From NCBI GenBank assembly GCA_017395925.1, contig JAFQNJ010000035.1, forward strand, positions 1-57,513: 57,513 nucleotides of DNA, written 5' to 3'. Below the pieces are notes generated by a model. The model saw only the letters and a list, made by a program, of their open reading frames with translations. It did not search any database and had not been told where the DNA came from. The number at the start of each line of letters is the position of its first letter. Position 1 is the first letter of the stretch. A program made the translations under genes and the position numbers. Of this stretch, positions 16,257 to 25,002 are shown piece after piece. Source of the stretch: Ruminococcus sp. (GTDB taxonomy: Bacteria > Bacillota > Clostridia > Oscillospirales > Acutalibacteraceae).

Positions 16257-17978
16257 TTAGTTTTTCACATCTCCAATAGGGAAATCCACAGTAATACCTG
16301 CAGCCCACTTCTGAATTACTGTTGCATCCTTGACATTAACCTCACCGCTCAAATCTGTATCCGCTGCAAGGTTCTGAATATCGTCGAGCGTTACAAGGGA
16401 AGCAACAGCCTTCTGTATCAGTGTTGCGTCCCTTACATTTACATTGTCGTCACAATTAGCGTCACCTAAAACGTAAGTATTCTCTTTTGCATAGTGGATA
16501 TTTATAGTTCTTCTCAGGCCGGTTTTATACTCATCACCAACTGCTCTGTCCCATTGAAATTGGGAACCTTCATAAAACACGTCAGTAAGAGAATCACAAC
16601 TTGCAAATGTCCAACTTCCTATATATATTACACTTTCAGGTATTGCAATATTATTAAGTGCCCTACATCCTCCGAATGCTTTGTAGCCAATGGATTTAAC
16701 CGTAGAGGGAATTGTAAGTTTTTCAAGTGTTCTGCCATTGTAGAAAGCATAATCAGCAATTACATTCGTACCATCTTTTATGTTGTATTCATTAATTTTA
16801 TTAAAAGTATAAGATTCAATCCCTATCAAAGCTTTGTCTATATAAAGCACCCCGTCCTGCCAATTATCTGTATTGCTATAATAAGCGGTATCTCCGAACG
16901 CGTCTATACCTATGGTTATTACACTCTCAGGAATAGTAATATCCGCAAGAGAAGTGCAGCTTAAGAAAGCTCTGTCACCTATGCTTGTTACACCTTTGGG
17001 GATTACAATGCTTTTAAGAGAAGCACAAGCGGAAAATGCTGTTTCATTTATATTTGTCACTCCCGATGGGATGATGACTTCGTCAAGTGAAGAACAAACC
17101 GAAAAAGCACTGGCGCCTATACTTGTCACGCTCTCGGGCATTGTAACCCTTTCAAGTGATGAACACCAAGAAAATGCATGCTCACCTATATCTATAACTC
17201 CATCAGGAATGTCAACTTTTTTTAATGACGAACAGTTAGCAAAAGCAAATGTTCCTATATTTTTAACTCCTTTGGGAATTGTAACGCTCTCAAGAGCTTT
17301 GCAGTCGTAAAATATATATTCACCTATGCTTGTAACACCCTGCGGAATTGTGACACTACCCAGTAACTCACAACCATCAAAAGCGCGATCTGCAATAACC
17401 GTTGTGCCATCCTTTATCTTAAGTTCTCCGCTAACAGACTCCTTAGCAGATATCAACGCAGAATCTATATACAGCACATCATCCTGCCAATTCTCTTTCG
17501 TATTATAATAACCTGTACTACGAAACGCCGATTCACCAATATGCTTTACACTTTTGGGAAGTGTGATACTATCAAGTAGTTGACTCGAATAAAAAGCAAA
17601 GGCGCTGATATCCGTAACACTGTCAGGAATAATAATACTCTTAATTTTGATGCCGGAAAATGCATAAACTCCTATACTTGTAACAGTATCAGGAATTGTA
17701 ACCTCGGTAATAAATCTGGGTGCAGAAATAACACTTCTGAATGCATTTGCACCAATAGAAGTAACAGGATAGCCTTCTATTGACGAGGGAATCTTTACTT
17801 TCGGCTCATCACTGACATAATCTGTAATTTCTACTTCCTCATTATCAATCTCGTATACAAAGCCGTCTTTTGTAACTCCTGTGGTATTTGCAGATACACT
17901 CACCACCGGACAAACACCAACAAGAATAAATATTGCCATCAACAAAGACAGAGTTTGCAAAAATGTTCGTTTTTTCAT
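16257..17978 (-). CDS. Secreted leucine-rich-repeat (BspA-type) protein with dockerin
   Basis: 573 residues. A signal peptide (MKKRTFLQTLSLLMAIFILV, cleavage near VSVSA-NT) is followed by roughly 14 LRR_5/BspA repeats of ~23 residues with the recurring pattern VTIPxGVTSIGxxAFxxC. At least two repeats are interrupted by a YYxxxDNWQDGVLYID insert. The C-terminus (about 507-573) is a two-repeat type I dockerin: GDANCDDNVNVRDATLIQK and ADTDLSGEVNVKDATVIQK. ATG 17978 has AGGAGGGG upstream. BspA-type LRRs are commonly adhesive; the dockerin should dock to a cohesin, none of which is present here. Confidence 0.92.
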   Translation of the reverse strand: MKKRTFLQTLSLLMAIFILVGVCPVVSVSANTTGVTKDGFVYEIDNEEVEITDYVSDEPKVKIPSSIEGYPVTSIGANAFRSVISAPRFITEVTIPDTVTSIGVYAFSGIKIKSIIIPDSVTDISAFAFYSSQLLDSITLPKSVKHIGESAFRSTGYYNTKENWQDDVLYIDSALISAKESVSGELKIKDGTTVIADRAFDGCELLGSVTIPQGVTSIGEYIFYDCKALESVTIPKGVKNIGTFAFANCSSLKKVDIPDGVIDIGEHAFSWCSSLERVTMPESVTSIGASAFSVCSSLDEVIIPSGVTNINETAFSACASLKSIVIPKGVTSIGDRAFLSCTSLADITIPESVITIGIDAFGDTAYYSNTDNWQDGVLYIDKALIGIESYTFNKINEYNIKDGTNVIADYAFYNGRTLEKLTIPSTVKSIGYKAFGGCRALNNIAIPESVIYIGSWTFASCDSLTDVFYEGSQFQWDRAVGDEYKTGLRRTINIHYAKENTYVLGDANCDDNVNVRDATLIQKAVASLVTLDDIQNLAADTDLSGEVNVKDATVIQKWAAGITVDFPIGDVKN

Positions 17979-18034
17979 AAATGTCCCCTCCTGAAAAAGA
18001 TATAAACTTTGCAACACCTCTGTGTCACAAAAAA

Positions 18035-18063
18035 ATTGTATCACATCTCTTTGTCTATTACAA
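18035..18063 (-). promoter_or_regulatory. Promoter of the LRR-dockerin gene
   Basis: Minus strand: TTGTAA (18058-18063), 17-nt spacer, TACAAT (18035-18040), 57 nt upstream of the ATG. Confidence 0.65.
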
Positions 18064-18111
18064 TAGTCACACTAAACAAAATTCGTCCACTGCTTTGTCA
18101 CATTTGCAAAA

Positions 18112-18142
18112 AAAGACCGCAACCAAATCGGCTGCAGTCTAT
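18112..18142 (-). terminator. Terminator of the carD-like gene
   Basis: AGACTGCAG / TTGCGGTCT hairpin followed by TTTTTTT on the minus strand, about 40 nt after the stop at 18179. Confidence 0.7.
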
Positions 18143-18178
18143 CTGAATCTTTCATTCTGATATATTCACTTTGAATAC

Positions 18179-18697
18179 TTACTCCGCAAGCTTTCCCTCA
18201 ATATAAGGGATTACCTCGTCCTTATTAATGGAGAGCGGAAACGCAAACGCCTCACAGATGATTTTCTTGGAGGTGGATATCATCCTCTCGTCGTGGGCGA
18301 AGAACTTGCCTTTTTTAAGGAGTGCCTCCTGCTTTTTGGCAGTATAAATCATATAGAGGGAAACTATCAAAGCAAGGTCCTCCGAGGCGACGACCTCTTC
18401 CGAATACATTTTACGCTGTGATGCAGTATCCTGCCACTGTGCGGGGGATTCTTTGCTCTTTGCGATAATGGCATCTATCTGCTCCTTTTCAAGGGGTGCC
18501 TCCATCTGGGACACCAGCGCCTCGTTGTCGGCAGGAACGCACACCGTTAACCTCTCGTCATACACCGAGCGCAGGGCGTAATAATCCTTAAACTCCGTGC
18601 CGATTTTTTCTCTGCGGATTTCATAGACACGATAAACTCCGCGCTTCTTATATACTACATAATCTCCTACATTTACTGATAATTTTCCGCCAGTCAA
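18179..18697 (-). CDS. CarD/CdnL-family RNA polymerase-binding regulator
   Basis: 172 residues. The N-terminal Tudor-like RNAP-interacting domain includes VNVGDYVVYKKRGVYRVYEI and a following YYALRS; a helical C-terminal domain follows (QWQDTASQRKMYSEEV to the end). CarD proteins bind the RNAP beta subunit and stabilise open promoter complexes. TTG 18697 sits 8 nt after GAGG and is the likely start. It has its own promoter and terminator, so it is monocistronic. Confidence 0.88.
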   Translation of the reverse strand: MTGGKLSVNVGDYVVYKKRGVYRVYEIRREKIGTEFKDYYALRSVYDERLTVCVPADNEALVSQMEAPLEKEQIDAIIAKSKESPAQWQDTASQRKMYSEEVVASEDLALIVSLYMIYTAKKQEALLKKGKFFAHDERMISTSKKIICEAFAFPLSINKDEVIPYIEGKLAE

Positions 18698-18751
18698 AAC
18701 CTAAACCTCATCTCATTTTTCGGTGGCACACGCCACTCTCTGATAATTGAG

Positions 18752-18780
18752 ATTATACCATATTTCTACACTTTTTTCAA
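18752..18780 (-). promoter_or_regulatory. Promoter of the carD-like gene
   Basis: Minus strand: TTGAAA (18775-18780), 17-nt spacer, TATAAT (18752-18757), about 55 nt upstream of the start. Confidence 0.75.
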
Positions 18781-18800
18781 AAGGCATTATCACCAAAAAT

Positions 18801-18905
18801 AGAAGGCTTACGAATTAACTTTTATTCATCAATTTGAAAGCCTTCAGACCCCCGGGAAAACTCCCGAAAAAAACTCTTTATTTTATCTTCATAATGTGTT
18901 AATAT
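18801..18905 (+). promoter_or_regulatory. Hairpin and putative promoter upstream of the two-component genes
   Basis: An inverted repeat GAAGGCTT / AAAGCCTTC spans about 18801-18843, and a CCCGGG/CCCG mini-hairpin follows. TTTATT (18877-18882), 17 nt, TAATAT (18900-18905) is a moderate promoter match 55 nt before the response regulator start. The hairpin could terminate read-through or be the leftover of an older gene. Confidence 0.4.
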
Positions 18906-18959
18906 GATTTTGAATAGGGTTTTTGTGCCCTACATCTCCACCGACAAAGGAGGATATGT

Positions 18960-19631
18960 ATGATTTACTTTGTTGAAGACGACGAAAATATAAGAGAGCT
19001 TGTGGTGTACACCCTCTCCACCGTGGGGCTTCCTGCCAAGGGATTTTCTCACCCCACTCTTTTCTGGGAGGCACTTGAGGAAAAGCTGCCCACCATGGTG
19101 CTCCTCGACATAATGCTCCCCGAGGAGGACGGTCTTTCCATCCTCAAGAAGCTCCGCTGTGACAAAAAGACCGCCAAACTTCCTGTTATTATCCTCACCG
19201 CCAAGGCTGACGAATACGACAAGGTCAAGGGCTTTGACCTTGGGGCTGACGACTATGTGCCCAAGCCCTTCGGAATGATGGAACTGGTGGCAAGAATCAA
19301 GGCGGTGCTTCGCCGCAGCGAAGAAGCATCACCGAAATCCGACATTTTTGAAATAGGCGCACTTTATGTATCTCCCCAAAAGCACAAAGTCAAGGTAAAC
19401 GGCGAAAGAATCGAGCTCACCTACAAGGAGTTCGAGATGCTCTGCTACCTTCTGGAGAACAGGGATATGGTGCTGTCCCGCGACCAGATTCTCAACCACA
19501 TCTGGGGATATTCCTTTGACGGCGAGAGCAGAACCGTGGATGTCCACATCAGAACCCTCCGACAGAAGCTGGGAGTAGCAGGGGAACTTATCACCACCGT
19601 CCGCGGCGTAGGCTACAAAATAGGAGAATAA
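18960..19631 (+). CDS. Response regulator, OmpR/PhoB family (PhoP-like)
   Basis: 223 residues: receiver domain with acidic pair D7-D8, phospho-acceptor D50 (MVLLDIMLPEEDG) and K104-P105 (DDYVPKPFG), followed by an OmpR-type winged helix ending TVRGVGYKIG. AGGAGG is 6 nt upstream of the ATG. Its kinase is encoded 3 nt downstream. A Na/Pi cotransporter with PhoP-like boxes lies just beyond, so phosphate is the best-supported signal, by inference. Confidence 0.92.
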   Translation: MIYFVEDDENIRELVVYTLSTVGLPAKGFSHPTLFWEALEEKLPTMVLLDIMLPEEDGLSILKKLRCDKKTAKLPVIILTAKADEYDKVKGFDLGADDYVPKPFGMMELVARIKAVLRRSEEASPKSDIFEIGALYVSPQKHKVKVNGERIELTYKEFEMLCYLLENRDMVLSRDQILNHIWGYSFDGESRTVDVHIRTLRQKLGVAGELITTVRGVGYKIGE

Positions 19632-19634
19632 CAA

Positions 19635-20966
19635 ATGAAAAAACGTATCTTTTACGGCACCTTCCTCACCTGCGTCACAGCAATCCTCCTGTGCATAGTC
19701 ATTGTTTCGGGAGTATTCTACACCTACTACGCCTTCACCCAAAAGAACAACCTCTTCACCGAGTTCACCTATCTTCTGCATATGGCAGAGAGCCACGGCA
19801 CAGAACACATCGACTCTCTGGATACCTCCGACCGGATAGTTATCGCAGACAGTCTGGGAGATATCATCATTGACGGCAAAGAGTCCGAAAAATTCAAAAC
19901 TCCCTTTGAAAAGAGAACCGAGTTTATTAATGCCGCAGAAACTTCCCCGCAGTATACCAAGAGGTATCTTACCATCTATACAATGCAGAACTGCGTATAT
20001 CAGAAGCTTTCAAACGGCAATATTCTCTGCCTGTATAACACCTACAACACCTATCTCTCCTTGGTGACTACCCTAATTCCCTACATTCTGGGAATACTGC
20101 TGATTTGTGCACCTGTGTGTCTGTTGCTTTCAAAGAAGCTCTCCGACAGTATTGTAAAGCCCGTGTATGAAATCAATCTGAGAAACCCCGACAAAGAAAA
20201 AATCTACACGGAATTTCATCCTCTTATCGACAAAATCAACGACCAGAATCAACGGCTTCTCAGTCATCTGCAGAATATTTCGGAGGAGCACGAGCTTCAG
20301 GACAAGATGCGTCGGGAGTTCACCGCCAACGTATCCCATGAGCTGAAAACTCCCCTGACCTCCATTGCAGGCTACGCGGAGATTATGCGTGACGGACTTG
20401 TAAAGGACGAGGACATCAAACGTTTCTCGGGCAAAATCCATGACGAGTCCATGCGAATGATTGCCCTTGTGGGTGACATTATAAAGCTCTCGCAGCTTGA
20501 CGAAAACGAAATCAATGTGAAAATCGAGCGAATCGACCTCTACGAGTGTTGCCGCGCGGTGGTGGAGAGTCTGGAGCATCAGGCGAAAACGAAGAATGTC
20601 ACCGTCACCCTCTCAGGCGACAAGGCACAGATTAGCGGTGCCGAGGTGATTATCGAGGAGATAATACACAACATCTGCGACAATGCCATCAAGTACAACA
20701 AAGAAAACGGTAGGGTGGATATCCGTATCAATCAGTGCATCGACGGTGTTGAACTGTCCGTCAGGGATACGGGCATCGGCATCCCGAAAGAAGACCTTGA
20801 ACACGTTTTCGAGCGATTCTATCGGGTCGACAAGAGCCACTCCAAGGAAATCGGCGGAACGGGACTGGGACTTTCCATTGTCAAGCACGGAGCGAAATTC
20901 CACAATGCCTCCATCTCTATAGACAGCGAGCTGGGCAAAGGCACCACCGTGAGACTCCTTTTCTGA
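19635..20966 (+). CDS. Sensor histidine kinase (PhoR-like)
   Basis: 443 residues. TM1 at about 10-31, an extracytoplasmic loop to about 148, TM2 at about 149-172, then a DHp domain with H235 in VSHELKTPLTSIAGYAEIMR. The HATPase domain carries the N-box (NICDNAIKYN), G1 (DTGIGIP), F-box (FERFYRVDKS) and G2 (GGTGLGLSIVKH). It has the full complement of catalytic motifs, with no obvious PAS domain. It forms an operon with the response regulator. Confidence 0.92.
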   Translation: MKKRIFYGTFLTCVTAILLCIVIVSGVFYTYYAFTQKNNLFTEFTYLLHMAESHGTEHIDSLDTSDRIVIADSLGDIIIDGKESEKFKTPFEKRTEFINAAETSPQYTKRYLTIYTMQNCVYQKLSNGNILCLYNTYNTYLSLVTTLIPYILGILLICAPVCLLLSKKLSDSIVKPVYEINLRNPDKEKIYTEFHPLIDKINDQNQRLLSHLQNISEEHELQDKMRREFTANVSHELKTPLTSIAGYAEIMRDGLVKDEDIKRFSGKIHDESMRMIALVGDIIKLSQLDENEINVKIERIDLYECCRAVVESLEHQAKTKNVTVTLSGDKAQISGAEVIIEEIIHNICDNAIKYNKENGRVDIRINQCIDGVELSVRDTGIGIPKEDLEHVFERFYRVDKSHSKEIGGTGLGLSIVKHGAKFHNASISIDSELGKGTTVRLLF

Positions 20967-21031
20967 TAAAAGCACCGTGGCACTGTGCAAATTTCACGGC
21001 AAAATAATGCCACGGCAGAATATAGTATAAG

Positions 21032-21072
21032 ACGATAAGGCGGCTTTCCTTTTGGGTGAGCCGTCTTTTTTG
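21032..21072 (+). terminator. Terminator of the two-component operon
   Basis: AGGCGGCT pairs (with G-U wobble) with AGCCGTCT and a TTTTTT run follows, about 70 nt after the kinase stop. Confidence 0.7.
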
Positions 21073-21089
21073 TACCCTTGCCACGGGTG

Positions 21090-21165
21090 CCTCCCCTACA
21101 TTTACCTATTACCTCTTCACTATTACCTCTTACCTCAGCATCTTACCTCTTACCTCAACTCGCCT
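21090..21165. repeat. TTACCTCT/TTACCTAT degenerate repeat tract
   Basis: A tract of 7-9 bp units built on CTATTACCTCTTACCTCA follows a GCCTCCCCTACATTTACC stretch. The same tract recurs at about 29990-30085, 33770-33790, 34070-34090, 56105-56132 and 56508-56528, always in intergenic DNA. Confidence 0.7.
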
Positions 21166-21172
21166 ATTGATT

Positions 21173-21221
21173 TTTACAAAATTTTACATAGATTTAACAT
21201 TTCCCTATCACCGATTTTACA
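21173..21221 (+). promoter_or_regulatory. Array of PhoP-type (TTTACA/TTAACA) boxes upstream of the Na/Pi transporter
   Basis: Direct repeats lie on one face of the helix: TTTACA 21173-21178, TTTACA 21183-21188, TTAACA 21194-21199, a degenerate CTATCA 21205-21210, and TTTACA 21216-21221, spaced 10-11-11-11 bp. In Bacillus, PhoP binds TTHAYA hexamers repeated with about 11-bp spacing. The array is 69 nt upstream of the cotransporter ATG and downstream of a PhoP/PhoR-like pair. Confidence 0.75.
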
Positions 21222-21289
21222 TCGCTTTGTTATATTAAATTTAAATAAAATGTAAGATAAACGCAAAATCTGAAAGGATGTGCTATTTT

Positions 21290-23050
21290 ATGGGACTTTC
21301 TGATATATTCGCGCTGATTACCGGTCTTGCACTTTTCCTCTTTGGTATGAACGCCATGGGCGACGGACTCAAGAGGGTTGCAGGCAGCAAGCTGGAGACC
21401 GTTCTCTGGAAGCTCTCCTCCACTCCTCTCAAGGGTGTGGCTCTGGGTACAGGTGTCACCGCGGTTATTCAGTCCTCCTCTGCCACCTCTTGCATGGTAG
21501 TCGGCTTCGTTAACTCGGGTATGATGACCATTGCACAGGCAATCGGTATCATTATGGGTGCCAACATCGGTACCACCGCCACAGGCTGGATTCTCTCCCT
21601 CTCCGCAGTTGACGGCGGCGGCGAGGCTTGGTGGGCGGAATTCCTCTCCACCGCATTCATCAGTGCTATATTTGCCCTTATCGGAACCTTGATGACAATG
21701 CTCTCCAAAAAGTCTACCATAAAGCACACAGGCGAGATTATGCTGGGCTTTGCCGTTCTTATGAGCGGTATGAAAATGATGAGCGGCGCTATGAGCGGTC
21801 TCAAGGACAGCCAGGCATTCAGCGATATGATGACCTCCTTCTCCAACCCCTTCCTGGGTATTCTGGCAGGTACCATTATCACCGCAATTCTCCAGAGTGC
21901 TTCCGCTTCCATCGGTATTCTTCAGGCTCTTGCTGACTCGGGTGCTGTCAATAATACCACCGCACTCTATCTCATTATCGGTATGTGCATCGGTGCTTCT
22001 ATGCCCGTTCTCCTCTCTGCAATAGGTGCCACCACCAACGGCAAGCGCGCATCCATTATCTATCTGATATTCAACTCTCTGGGTGCTCTTATCCTGACCC
22101 CCGTTTGGTTCGGTCTGGATGCCGCATTCCAGTTCCCCCTTATGGACCTTGAGGCAAATGCATTCAGCATTGCTATGGTAAACACCGTGTTCAATGTTGC
22201 CACTACGGTGATTCTCCTGCCCTTTGTCAAGCTGTTCGACAAACTGGTGTGCTTCCTCATCAAGGACAAGAAGACCGACCAGGAGGCAAATATTCTGGAC
22301 CGTCTGGAGGAAAGATTCCTCACCCACCCTGCCATTGCTATTGGGCAGAGCCGCGACGTGCTCTACTCTATGGCAGAAAAGTCCGAGCGAAACCTCTCCC
22401 GCGCCATTGCTTTGCTCAAAAATTTCAGCGACGAGGAGTATCAGGTTGCACAGGAAAAAGAGGAAATCATCGACAACTACGAGGACAAGCTGGGCTCCTA
22501 TCTGGTTAAGATTACCGCCCTCGACCTCACAGCTCCCCAGAGCCGTGAGGTGTCCAAGTTCCTGCACACCATCGGCGACTACGAGCGTATCGCCGACCAC
22601 GCAGTGAACATCTCCCACGTTGCCAAGGAAATCCACGACAAGAAGCTGGTGTTCTCTCACGAGGCGTACCGCGAGCTTGATATCCTTGCCGCCGCTGTAG
22701 AGGAAATCGTCTCCCTCTCCGTGAAGGCATTTGAAGGAGACAACATTCAGGATGCCTACAGAGTTGAGCCTCTGGAGGAGACCATCGATATGCTCTGTGA
22801 CGAGCTGAAACTCCGTCACATCAACCGCGTTCAGAACGGCAACTGCACTCTGAATCAGGGCTTTGTATTCTCCGACCTCATCACAAACTACGAGCGAATC
22901 GCCGACCATTGCTCCAACATCGCTGTTGCTCTCATTGAGCTTGCCCACGATGAATACGACATCCACGCATACTTAAGCGACGTCAAAGAGCACAAGAGCA
23001 CCGACTTCATTAACCTCTTTGATGAATACAAGGCAAAGTACGCTCTCTGA
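21290..23050 (+). CDS. Na+/phosphate cotransporter with PhoU-like C-terminus
   Basis: 586 residues. Two inverted NptA-type repeats carry the family QSSSATS motif (VIQSSSATSCMVVGF) and its partner LQSASASIGIL, in about eight membrane helices to residue ~330. A cytosolic C-terminal half has two PhoU-like helical repeats with the signatures YERIADHAVNIS and YERIADHCSNIA. The ATG at 21290 (MGLSD) is preferred to 21278, which overlaps the AAAGGA ribosome binding site. PhoP-like boxes upstream imply induction in low phosphate. Confidence 0.93.
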   Translation: MGLSDIFALITGLALFLFGMNAMGDGLKRVAGSKLETVLWKLSSTPLKGVALGTGVTAVIQSSSATSCMVVGFVNSGMMTIAQAIGIIMGANIGTTATGWILSLSAVDGGGEAWWAEFLSTAFISAIFALIGTLMTMLSKKSTIKHTGEIMLGFAVLMSGMKMMSGAMSGLKDSQAFSDMMTSFSNPFLGILAGTIITAILQSASASIGILQALADSGAVNNTTALYLIIGMCIGASMPVLLSAIGATTNGKRASIIYLIFNSLGALILTPVWFGLDAAFQFPLMDLEANAFSIAMVNTVFNVATTVILLPFVKLFDKLVCFLIKDKKTDQEANILDRLEERFLTHPAIAIGQSRDVLYSMAEKSERNLSRAIALLKNFSDEEYQVAQEKEEIIDNYEDKLGSYLVKITALDLTAPQSREVSKFLHTIGDYERIADHAVNISHVAKEIHDKKLVFSHEAYRELDILAAAVEEIVSLSVKAFEGDNIQDAYRVEPLEETIDMLCDELKLRHINRVQNGNCTLNQGFVFSDLITNYERIADHCSNIAVALIELAHDEYDIHAYLSDVKEHKSTDFINLFDEYKAKYAL

Positions 23051-23070
23051 TAAATCAAATACACACAACA

Positions 23071-23099
23071 AAAGCCGATGCATCAACGCATCGGCTTTT
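23071..23099. terminator. Bidirectional terminator between the Na/Pi transporter and aroK
   Basis: Perfect hairpin AAAGCCGATGC / GCATCGGCTTT with A- and T-rich flanks, between convergent genes. Confidence 0.85.
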
Positions 23100-23134
23100 A
23101 CTTATTCTTACTGAAAAATTCTACTGACAAATTC

Positions 23135-23635
23135 TTACTGCAAATCCAGTTTATCAATGATTTTTCTCACGGTTTTCTCAATGGTACCCGAACTCACATT
23201 CAGAGTGATATCCGCGTATTTCTGATAAAAAGCGCGGCGGTATTCATACAAATCCCGAAGGCTCTCCCCTTCTCTGAAGGTGATGCCTCGGGTCTTTATA
23301 TTTTTAACCCGCCTTTTAAGCTCAGGGTAGCTTACGTCGATGAAGACTACTTTTCCCAGAGACTTAAGGTTTTCCATTGCATCGGGGTAGAGCACCATGG
23401 AGCCTCCTGTGGCAATGACGCAGTTGTTGCTCCTGAGATTCTTGCCCACGTCGCTCTCCACCTTGGAGAAATATTCTAGACCGCGGCTCTCAATAATATT
23501 CTGGAGCTTGTCCTTCTGCGAGGCACAGATAATCAGATCCGTATCAATGAAGTCCATTCCCAGAGCCTTGGCAAGCAATACTCCCACCGTACTCTTTCCG
23601 CAACCGGGCATTCCGATTAAAACGATGTTGCTCAT
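23135..23635 (-). CDS. aroK: Shikimate kinase
   Basis: Phosphorylates shikimate in chorismate synthesis. 166 residues: P-loop GMPGCGKSTVG at about 8-18, shikimate-site aspartate in FIDTDLII, and VIATGGSMVLYP, the GGG-type substrate loop. The lid region has RGITFREGESLRDLYEYRRAFY. The start is the second ATG of an ATGATG pair; the first overlaps the TGA of the upstream sortase, so translation is coupled. No other aro genes are adjacent, so the pairing with a sortase is probably positional. Confidence 0.92.
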   Translation of the reverse strand: MSNIVLIGMPGCGKSTVGVLLAKALGMDFIDTDLIICASQKDKLQNIIESRGLEYFSKVESDVGKNLRSNNCVIATGGSMVLYPDAMENLKSLGKVVFIDVSYPELKRRVKNIKTRGITFREGESLRDLYEYRRAFYQKYADITLNVSSGTIEKTVRKIIDKLDLQ

Positions 23636-24933
23636 CATTGCTCCTTCACGACCTGCTCAAATATGGGGGCAATGGTCATATTGCAATGAACCTTCGAGAA
23701 GTCAAGTCCCCATCCGACGAACTTGTAGGAGCAGTAGTCATTCTCGGGCTTGGTGGGGTCTTCGGGAGCAACCGCCGCGTGTCCGTGATAAACGTTCTGG
23801 GTGCTGAGGATGGTGCCGTCGTAGTTAACGAAGGTGACGGTGTAGGTTTTGTTGCCCTGAACGCTTACCAGCCACTCGCTGCCCTGAGGCTCCTCTGCGC
23901 CGTCATACCACGAGATATTGCCCTTCTGATACTCGGTCTTGAAGGTAGTGAGCTCGGGTCTGGGAACACCTGTGGAGTTGTGATGCACCTCGGGCCATAC
24001 GGGGTTGGGATTCAGGGTTGCACCGCTTACATAGGCAGAAGCACTCTCGCCGGGGCGAAGTTTCCTTGCCACCACAACGGTTCTGAAGTCCGTATACTCG
24101 TAGGAGCAGGTGGAGAGGGTGATAATCTGGTCGTTTTCGTTGATGGGTACGGGAACGTCGAAGAAGGAGCGTTCCTTCACGTTGTAAACATAGTTCATGA
24201 ACTGGGCATCGCTGCTGAAGTCGCCCATGAGATAGTTGAAGAAATCGCCGTGGCTCTCCAAGGTGTTGGTCTTGTAAACCGCGAAGATAATCCACTGCTC
24301 GTTGCCTGCAGGTGTGTTAAAAAACAGAGTGGGGGCGGACTTGTAGAAGGAGAGGTCGCCCTGATACTTGCCGTATTTAAGCAGTGCACCATACATGGAG
24401 CCGTCGTTCATATTGTGTCCGTGAGTGATTATGTTCTGACTGTTCACGCTATTAGAGCTTCTGTAGTCAATGAACACACTTCCTGCAAAGAGGTAGGATT
24501 TGTCATAGTTGCGGTGGAGGTAGTACTGATATCCCACGCCGTCCCCATCGTGTCGAAGCACCGGGTAGTTGACGGTGGTGCCGGGGATATTGATCCAAGC
24601 CTTGATTTCGCTGTTGATGCCTGCAAGCTCTGCCCAGTCCTGCTTGATGTAATACACCTTACCGTCAGGAGTTGTGGGCTCGGTATTCTCCGAGGTCACC
24701 TGTGTGGGCAAAGTGGTGGACACGGTGGGAGCCGCCTCGTCGGGAGTTGTAGGAGTTGTGTCAACTCCGCACTTGTCCACTATGAAGCACGCCGCAACCA
24801 CCGCCACGGCAATAAGTACCAAAGACAGCACCGCAACGGTTACTATATTGATGATTTTTTTAGTTGTGGAATTATTCTTGCCCTTGTCCGCCTCATTCTG
24901 CGGAAGGTCAATTCTCTCTTTATTCTCTTCCAT
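23635..24933 (-). CDS. Class B-like sortase with C-terminal beta-rich module
   Basis: 432 residues: short cytoplasmic N-terminus, one membrane helix (about 27-52), a Thr/Pro-rich linker, then a sortase domain. Catalytic candidates are His173 (THGHNM), Cys276 (TLSTCSYEY) and the Arg in DFRTVVVARK. From about 320 the C-terminus carries the same module as the 903-residue sortase (FxxEYxxGNISWYD, then VTFVNYDGTILSTQNV and YKFVGW), resembling Listeria-Bacteroides/InlB-type B-repeats. ATG 24933 follows GGGGTGAG. Substrates are not evident nearby. Confidence 0.9.
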   Translation of the reverse strand: MEENKERIDLPQNEADKGKNNSTTKKIINIVTVAVLSLVLIAVAVVAACFIVDKCGVDTTPTTPDEAAPTVSTTLPTQVTSENTEPTTPDGKVYYIKQDWAELAGINSEIKAWINIPGTTVNYPVLRHDGDGVGYQYYLHRNYDKSYLFAGSVFIDYRSSNSVNSQNIITHGHNMNDGSMYGALLKYGKYQGDLSFYKSAPTLFFNTPAGNEQWIIFAVYKTNTLESHGDFFNYLMGDFSSDAQFMNYVYNVKERSFFDVPVPINENDQIITLSTCSYEYTDFRTVVVARKLRPGESASAYVSGATLNPNPVWPEVHHNSTGVPRPELTTFKTEYQKGNISWYDGAEEPQGSEWLVSVQGNKTYTVTFVNYDGTILSTQNVYHGHAAVAPEDPTKPENDYCSYKFVGWGLDFSKVHCNMTIAPIFEQVVKEQ

Positions 24934-24973
24934 ATTCTCACCCCATCGAGCGTTAAAGTTTCGATACATATTC

Positions 24974-25002
24974 ATTCTACCATATTTCTTCCCCCTTGTA
25001 AA
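24974..25002 (-). promoter_or_regulatory. Promoter of the sortase-aroK operon
   Basis: Minus strand: TTTACA (24997-25002), 17-nt spacer, TAGAAT (24974-24979), 40 nt upstream of the ATG. The rest of the gap to 25245 holds a GGTGC/GCACC inverted repeat (about 25012-25067) and a short TTACCTATTACTTCAAC repeat fragment. Confidence 0.65.

Noticed and set aside
21230..22966. A 578-codon reading frame on the minus strand opposite the Na/Pi cotransporter
   Set aside because: It is antisense to a clearly conserved transporter, has no ribosome binding site and a low-complexity Gly/His/Cys composition typical of a complementary-frame shadow.
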